A program made the position numbers and the translations under genes. Under the pieces are notes generated by a model. The model saw nothing but the letters and a program-made list of their open reading frames with translations. It was not told the DNA's origin and ran no database searches. A stretch of 64,000 nucleotides of DNA. It comes from Akebia trifoliata. Its lineage: Eukaryota > Streptophyta > Magnoliopsida > Ranunculales > Lardizabalaceae. Below are positions 59,272 to 64,000 of this stretch, piece after piece; within the stretch, counting starts at the first letter, position 1, and each line of letters starts with the position of its first letter. The stretch covers positions 47,631,220 to 47,695,219 of the forward strand of contig CM030714.1 of the NCBI GenBank assembly GCA_017979445.1, written 5' to 3'.

Positions 59272-59723
59272 CTGAAACAGAAGAAGAAGAATTACGATTT
59301 CTAGGGTTAAGGTTTCGTTATTTTTCCCCCTTTTGCACTTACTTGCTTTGTTCTTTAGCTTTGTCAAGTAAAGACTGATCTCGTCTTCTAAATAGAGAGA
59401 AATTTGGGGAGGGATCCACCAAAGAATTATAATGGATCATGATTGCGTTCATTGCGGAAATGGGAAGCATCAAAATTTTGATGAAATCTTACTCATTACA
59501 AGACACGTGGCGTTTTGAATTTATTTGGCACCCCTATATTTCCGCCTAAATTTGGAATACCTCTCAAATATGCCACGTGTGATTCAGTGGAGAGATTTTC
59601 TCATATAGTTAATTAGGCTAAGAGCATCTCCAATGGAGATATTATTTAAAAGGTATCACGTAGGCACTTTTAACATGCTAATAAGCAAACTTGATCACCA
59701 CTCCAATGTAAATGTTAAATTTT

Positions 59724-59842
59724 GAGAACTATTGTTGCCACACCAACTTTTACTAATGCCATTCCAATTCTTATATAAATCATCAAAGAATTGCACACAA
59801 TTGGTGTGGTCTTAGCAAAGTTGGTGTGTCAATAACAACTCT
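59724..59842. mobile_element. Short palindromic MITE with 9-bp target duplication
   Basis: Ends GAGAACTATTGTTGCCACAC and AGAGTTGTTATTGACACACC (complement). Flanks TTAAATTTT (59715-59723 and 59843-59851) are identical. The sequence differs from the GAGTCGTG family, but the 9-bp duplication again points to a Mutator-like origin. Half copies lie at 56.5-57.8 kb. Confidence 0.8.
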
Positions 59843-60082
59843 TTAAATTTTAGGTATGAGGTTTAACATGTTGATGTTGCGAGCCAAAAGGTTGACAGCA
59901 GTTATCAGGAATTTTAATTTCTAACATGTTTAACACACAATTTAATAAGTTCATTGGAGATATTTGACTAGTTAAAGTTAATACGTTTGACATTAACATG
60001 TACACATCAGATGATCTAAGGTTTAAGTAAAATTTTGTTTAATTGAAACAAACCATTTATTTTATAAATATATATTATACCA

Positions 60083-60551
60083 GAGGACGGTTCAAGGGAC
60101 ACAGATTGTGAAAATGATTTTTGTTTACAAGTTTTGGAATGGGCTGATTATATATATATATATATATAATTAGTGATCCACGAAAGTGATTTTTTGTAAG
60201 AATGATCTCGTGGTCAGTCCATTACAAAGTTTTTAATCTCATCAAAAGTGATTTACAAATGAGTCGTGATAATCTGACTCCCCCTCCGACATACTCCCCT
60301 GCCCTTTCTTCTTAACTTGGCAATGTTTAGAACCATAGATTTTCCTTGGGATACACAATTGCACATCCATGTAATTGTGTGCAATTATGTATCCCAAGGA
60401 AAATACAATGCCAGGGGAGTATGTCAGAGGGGGAGTCAGAAAATCAATATTCTTTACAAATAATTGATGATCCACAAAAAATCAACTCATTTCAAAACTT
60501 CCAACTTTTGTCAAAAATCGTTGTCACAACTTTTGTCCCTTGAACCCTCCT
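60083..60551. mobile_element. Old palindromic MITE related to the 381-bp family, split by another MITE
   Basis: The left part has ggttcaagggacacagattg, gttttggaatgggctgatt and gatctcgtggtcagtcc. The right part has the complements ending gtcccttgaaccctcc. The inner words match the 381-bp elements. The MITE at 60261-60452 lies inside it. A TA run sits at 60150-60169. Confidence 0.68.
60261..60452. mobile_element. GAGTCGTG-family MITE nested in another MITE
   Basis: Ends GAGTCGTGATAATCTGAC and GAATATTGATTTTCTGAC (complement). Arms contain tccccctccgacatactccc and its complement; the core is ttttccttgggatacacaat. A perfect 9-bp target duplication TTTACAAAT flanks it (60252-60260, 60453-60461). 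Confidence 0.9.
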
Positions 60552-60836
60552 GATTTTATATATATCGAGAATTCACTTCTAAAGTAAAGAGTAAATACAT
60601 ATAAAAATTTGTTACTATTTTATGAAATTAATAGTTAATGCGTGTTTATTCTTTTCCTAAAAATATTATTAGACTAAACTTAAATGCAAAAATATGTAAT
60701 ATTCATTGAGATTTGTGATGTCATTGGTCTCGATTCTCTCTATCAATGTCTCCAAAAGATTGGTCTAAAAACATGAAATCCTAGCTACTAAAAACACAAA
60801 ACTCAATGATCAAAATCAAACACATAATTCGAGGAC

Positions 60837-61008
60837 GAATAATGATTTTTTGACCCCCTCTAACATATGCCCCCATCACAACACTGTAACTCATTTGCCT
60901 CGGAATACATAGAATCATAAATCTGATTCTTGTATATCATGAGGCAAATGATCTATGGTTCTGTGATGGGGGCAAACGTCAAAGGGTGGCGTCAGATTAT
61001 CACAACTC
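60837..61008. mobile_element. GAGTCGTG-family MITE, 'gggggc' subgroup
   Basis: Ends GAATAATGATTTTTTGAC and GAGTTGTGATAATCTGAC (complement). Arms tatgcccccatcacaacact and tctgtgatgggggcaaac; core ttgcctcggaatacat. Flanks TTCGAGGAC and TTAGAAGAT match at 6 of 9. Confidence 0.72.
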
Positions 61009-61644
61009 TTAGAAGATATGTGACATATCCTTTGATAATCTCATTCATTGGATTTCATGTTTCACTAATCACGATTTCGTAGTTTTTTTTTTTTTTTTTT
61101 CTCAATCCTGATCCTTTAATTTTTTTTCTCTATTTCATCATAATGGATTCGAGGGGCAAGATTTGTTCAACATACCCCAAATTTAATGGATAAGGCTTTG
61201 ATGATGATATCAATTGATTCGAACAATCGCTCTGCGCTTTCTAGTCAAGCTAGATTATTTCATCAAACATATTTATTTATTTTACCTTCACTTAATTCTG
61301 ATACTAAAAATAAACATTTTAATGGGCCAAGCAAGTGGCCTACCTTTTCTTAGGCTTGCCAAATCAGGTTTCATTATCAGGTCCCACAATAATTTTAGAT
61401 CCTAAAAGTCACATTCAGATAATAAAATTGGAACCTACTTTAATCATGTTTGCTTTAATTTGAAATTACATGATGAATGTGATTCTAACTTTAAAAAGGA
61501 CTGTTAGTAAAGAAGAGTCCAATAATAGTTTTTCTATCCCTAAAAATTGAAATCTTGATACATATTTCTGTCAGCCACAATCAATAACCAGAGGGACCCA
61601 TATACAGAAAAAATTACTTAAAGGATCCAGACAGAGGGAATTCT

Positions 61645-62210
61645 TTCAAAATAGTCCCTAAGTTTTAGTCGATAACTTGATAGTCCATTTAATAAATATT
61701 TTTTTATTTCTTAATAGCCCCTTATTATTGTCGAGCTCACGACTTTTTATTATAAAGTTCGAAATTTTTTATTATTGAATTCGATAATTTTTTAAAAATA
61801 TCAAACTCGACATAAAAAAATTGGTGAACTTGACGATGGTAAAACCCACCCATTTTTTGCTTTTTGAGTTTTTCCGACTAAAATAGATGGAAAGATTGAC
61901 TAAAAATTTGACATAACGGCTTGTCTAGATGATTTCAAATCAAAAGAACCATCTTTAATTGTTTTTCATCAAAAAACGAAGTAATTTTTTTTGAAAAAGT
62001 CCTACTTTTTTTGACATACGTCTTTGAAATACTTGAAAAAAATTTCTTGTTCCTTCTCAAACCCTTTACATTTGGATGGATTCTCCGAGACTCGATTGGG
62101 ATGTCAAAAATCCATTTTTTTTAATAAAAATGGTGATTTCGAATGGTTATAATACATTCAACGTTTCAATCGTAAGCAATGTAGGGAATGAGGTTAGGGA
62201 TTAATTAAAA
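61645..62210 (+). repeat. Dispersed repeat D, copy 2
   Basis: Same strand and order of words as 37845-38420: aaaatagtccctaagtttta, TCGAGCTCAC-type words, gactaaaatagatggaaaga and gtagggaatgaggttagg. No coding sequence. Confidence 0.65.
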
Positions 62211-62369
62211 ATAATAAATAAAAAAAATTACTAAAAAGGACTATTAAGAGAAGTCCTAAAACTTTGAATCAATTAGAAATAATCCTTCTCCAGGGTCCTT
62301 TAAGTAATTTTCCCAAAAAAACTATCTCCAAAATGCCCGGTGGCAACTCTTTGGGTCCACTATATATTT

Positions 62370-62935
62370 TGATAGGGATGTTTATGGATTGGATCTAGAT
62401 CGGATTGGATCCATTTGGGAATCTACTAAGAACCAAATTGGACCTATAATCAATTCCATAAGTATGGGTTGAACAATTATTAAAACTTGATAAGAGTCGG
62501 AAATTCATATCGCGCGTCTTGACATGAAAAGCATCTATGATTCTCATATACTTTCACATCAAAAAGTGCGATATGAGATTCTAGTCTGAGGTCACTTCAA
62601 CATTATCCAACCTTATAACATCGGTTTGGGTCATTGGGACATGTTCGATCCAAAAGTTTACAAGATTTGATTCTTATTGGTAAACAAATCATCGACCGCA
62701 TTCTTACAGTGATGTCAATGGATTGAGTCAGAACTGGGTAAGGGTTGATTTGGGACCAATTTGCTAATAATCAAATCAAACCTATCATCGAATTGATAAG
62801 TATAGATTGAACCCTTATAGGTTATTGGATCAGATTCTTATTAGAATACAAATCCTCGATCCATATTTGAAGTTATTGAATTATAATAGATCAAATTTTG
62901 AGTCTGATCCAAAATAACCTTGATGTCACGATTCG
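62370..62935. repeat. GATTGGATC-rich repeat, internal duplication
   Basis: Two related halves (62370-62490 and 62700-62880) share atggattgga/gagtcag, gggaatc/gaccaattt, cctat.atc.aattgataag and ttgaac. A MITE (62494-62609) lies between them. It resembles the repeats at 16.2 and 33.1 kb only in word content. Confidence 0.4.
62494..62609. mobile_element. GAGTCGTG-family MITE, shortened
   Basis: Starts GAGTCGGAAATTCATATCGC; right part tgcgatatgagattctagtc, then gaggtcacttcaacattatcc. The left arm seems to have lost about 20 bp after GAGTCG. Flanks ACTTGATAA and ACCTTATAA match at 7 of 9. Confidence 0.65.
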
Positions 62936-63012
62936 ATCCACTGAAATTCAACTTCATGTCACACAAATTAGATAAATTGTTAAGAAAAATTCCAAACACC
63001 CCACAAATACCT

Positions 63013-63062
63013 TACACACACACACACACACACAAACACACAACAACAACAACAAACAACAA
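63013..63062. repeat. AC and AAC microsatellites
   Basis: A CA run followed by a short CAA run, about 100 bp upstream of the PPR start codon. Confidence 0.85.
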
Positions 63063-63167
63063 AAATTGAGTCTGATCTATACATCGAAAGCCCTAGTTTT
63101 TATATTTTAATAAATATTTGTTAGGTGGTGAAAAAGATTTTATGATTGAGCGTAGGTTAAAGCCGTA

Positions 63168-64000
63168 ATGCACCTGGCGCAAATTAGAGGGGTTCTTAGC
63201 ATTTCAACGATTAACCTGAACTGCATGATAAGTGAATACGTCCGTAACGGTCGTATTAACGATGCTCGAAAACTGTTTGATCAACATCCCGAATCTCGAG
63301 ACATCGTTTCATGGAATTCTATGATCAATGGGTACACTAGAAACCATCAAATCCAAGATGCAAAGAAACTGTTTGATAAAATGCCCAAAAGAGATGTCAT
63401 TTCATGGAACACAATGTTGGTGGGGTTCCAACGAATCAATGATCCAGAAAATTTCATTGGATATTTCATACAAATGGGAAGAATTGGATTCAAACCCACT
63501 GAATTCACCTTGTCAACGGCCATTAGTGCGATTTCGGATACAAACTTTAGTTTTTTAATTCCACAATTTCATGCTTGTGTGCTTCATTTAGCTCTAGATT
63601 CGAGCGTGTTCGTTGGATCAGCTTTGATGCGAGGTTACACGAATTTAGGGTGTCGTGTTGGTTTGCTTCAGGTGTTTGATGAGATTTCAGTAAAAGATGT
63701 CACGTCGTGGAATGCATTGATCTTGGGTTATATGAATTTGGGGTGTGTGACCGAGGGTCGAGAAGCTTTCGAGACGATGCCAGAGAGAAATATTGTTTCT
63801 TGGACTACTTTGGTTGGTGGGTACATTTCCAATAATAAGCTCGACGAAGCTCGTTTTCATTTTGATAGAATGCATGAAAAGAATGTGATCTCTTGGACTG
63901 TTATGATTAGTGGGTACGAGCAAAATGATCAGTTTATAGATGCATTAGAATTGTTTGTCATGATGTGGAAATCAGGGGTTCAACCAAATCAATTTACGTT
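63168..64000 (+). CDS. PLS-type pentatricopeptide repeat protein (5' part, cut by window end)
   Basis: The frame is open from ATG 63168 to the window edge (277 codons), with an in-frame stop at 63153-63155 upstream, which fixes the start. Repeats are clear: ARKLFDQHPESRDIVSWNSM, INGYTRNHQIQDAKKLFDKM, RDVISWNTMLVGF, KDVTSWNALILGYMNLG, RNIVSWTTLVGGYISN and KNVISWTVMISGYEQND. The alternating P, L and S lengths, with the VSWN/VSWT words, mark the PLS class, which mostly edits organellar RNA or guides editing. E or DYW domains, if present, lie beyond the window. Organelle targeting cannot be told from the short N-terminus. No other frame on this stretch is plausible. Confidence 0.92.
   Translation, partial: MHLAQIRGVLSISTINLNCMISEYVRNGRINDARKLFDQHPESRDIVSWNSMINGYTRNHQIQDAKKLFDKMPKRDVISWNTMLVGFQRINDPENFIGYFIQMGRIGFKPTEFTLSTAISAISDTNFSFLIPQFHACVLHLALDSSVFVGSALMRGYTNLGCRVGLLQVFDEISVKDVTSWNALILGYMNLGCVTEGREAFETMPERNIVSWTTLVGGYISNNKLDEARFHFDRMHEKNVISWTVMISGYEQNDQFIDALELFVMMWKSGVQPNQFT

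Overview
The window is nuclear DNA from a flowering plant, probably a eudicot. The evidence is AT-rich sequence, GT-AG introns, a plastid-type thioredoxin m exon, P- and PLS-type PPR genes, an ER-anchored RMA-type RING gene, and dense plant transposons (TRIM, SINE, Mutator-like MITEs, PIF/Harbinger). I cannot name the species.

Layout. (1) 1-1.4 kb: last exon of a thioredoxin m gene. Its first exon is not visible, and a 333-bp TRIM retroelement lies upstream, probably in the intron. (2) 1.4-38.4 kb: a long gene-poor tract made mostly of diverged tandem duplications. Block A1 (about 2.5-5.9 kb) is repeated as A2 (17.4-21.6 kb), with a fragment A3 (34.07-34.25 kb). Block B1 (about 7.7-17.4 kb) is repeated as B2 (27.05-34.05 kb). 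The order A1-B1-A2-B2-A3 means a unit of about 15 kb was duplicated in tandem and later disrupted. A PIF/Harbinger transposon with both genes (22.2-24.8 kb) lies between A2 and B2. (3) 38.5-41.4 kb: an RMA1-like E3 ubiquitin ligase gene with a 5'-UTR intron. (4) 42.97-49.8 kb: a ten-exon cytosolic aspartyl-tRNA synthetase gene, reconstructed as 539 aa. (5) 52.3-56.3 kb, minus strand: a two-exon P-type PPR gene, reconstructed as 508 aa. (6) 59.1-59.4 kb, minus strand: a gene for a 44-aa basic peptide. (7) 63.17 kb to the edge: the start of a PLS-type PPR gene.

The most striking pattern is a family of more than twenty short palindromic MITEs scattered over the whole window. Most full-length copies begin with GAGTCGTG or a close variant. 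They share a small inner hairpin around CTCGRGATACA, and many are flanked by 9-bp target-site duplications, which points to the Mutator superfamily. The duplicated blocks act as internal controls: several MITEs sit in one copy while the other copy keeps the empty site. A second family of 381-bp palindromes is present as two near-identical copies in opposite orientation 238 bp apart. It also has 9-bp target duplications, and an older relative at 60 kb was itself hit by a GAGTCGTG MITE. Five SINE copies of one related group are also present. The genes are housekeeping or organelle-related and do not form a pathway; the transposon history is the novel part of the window.
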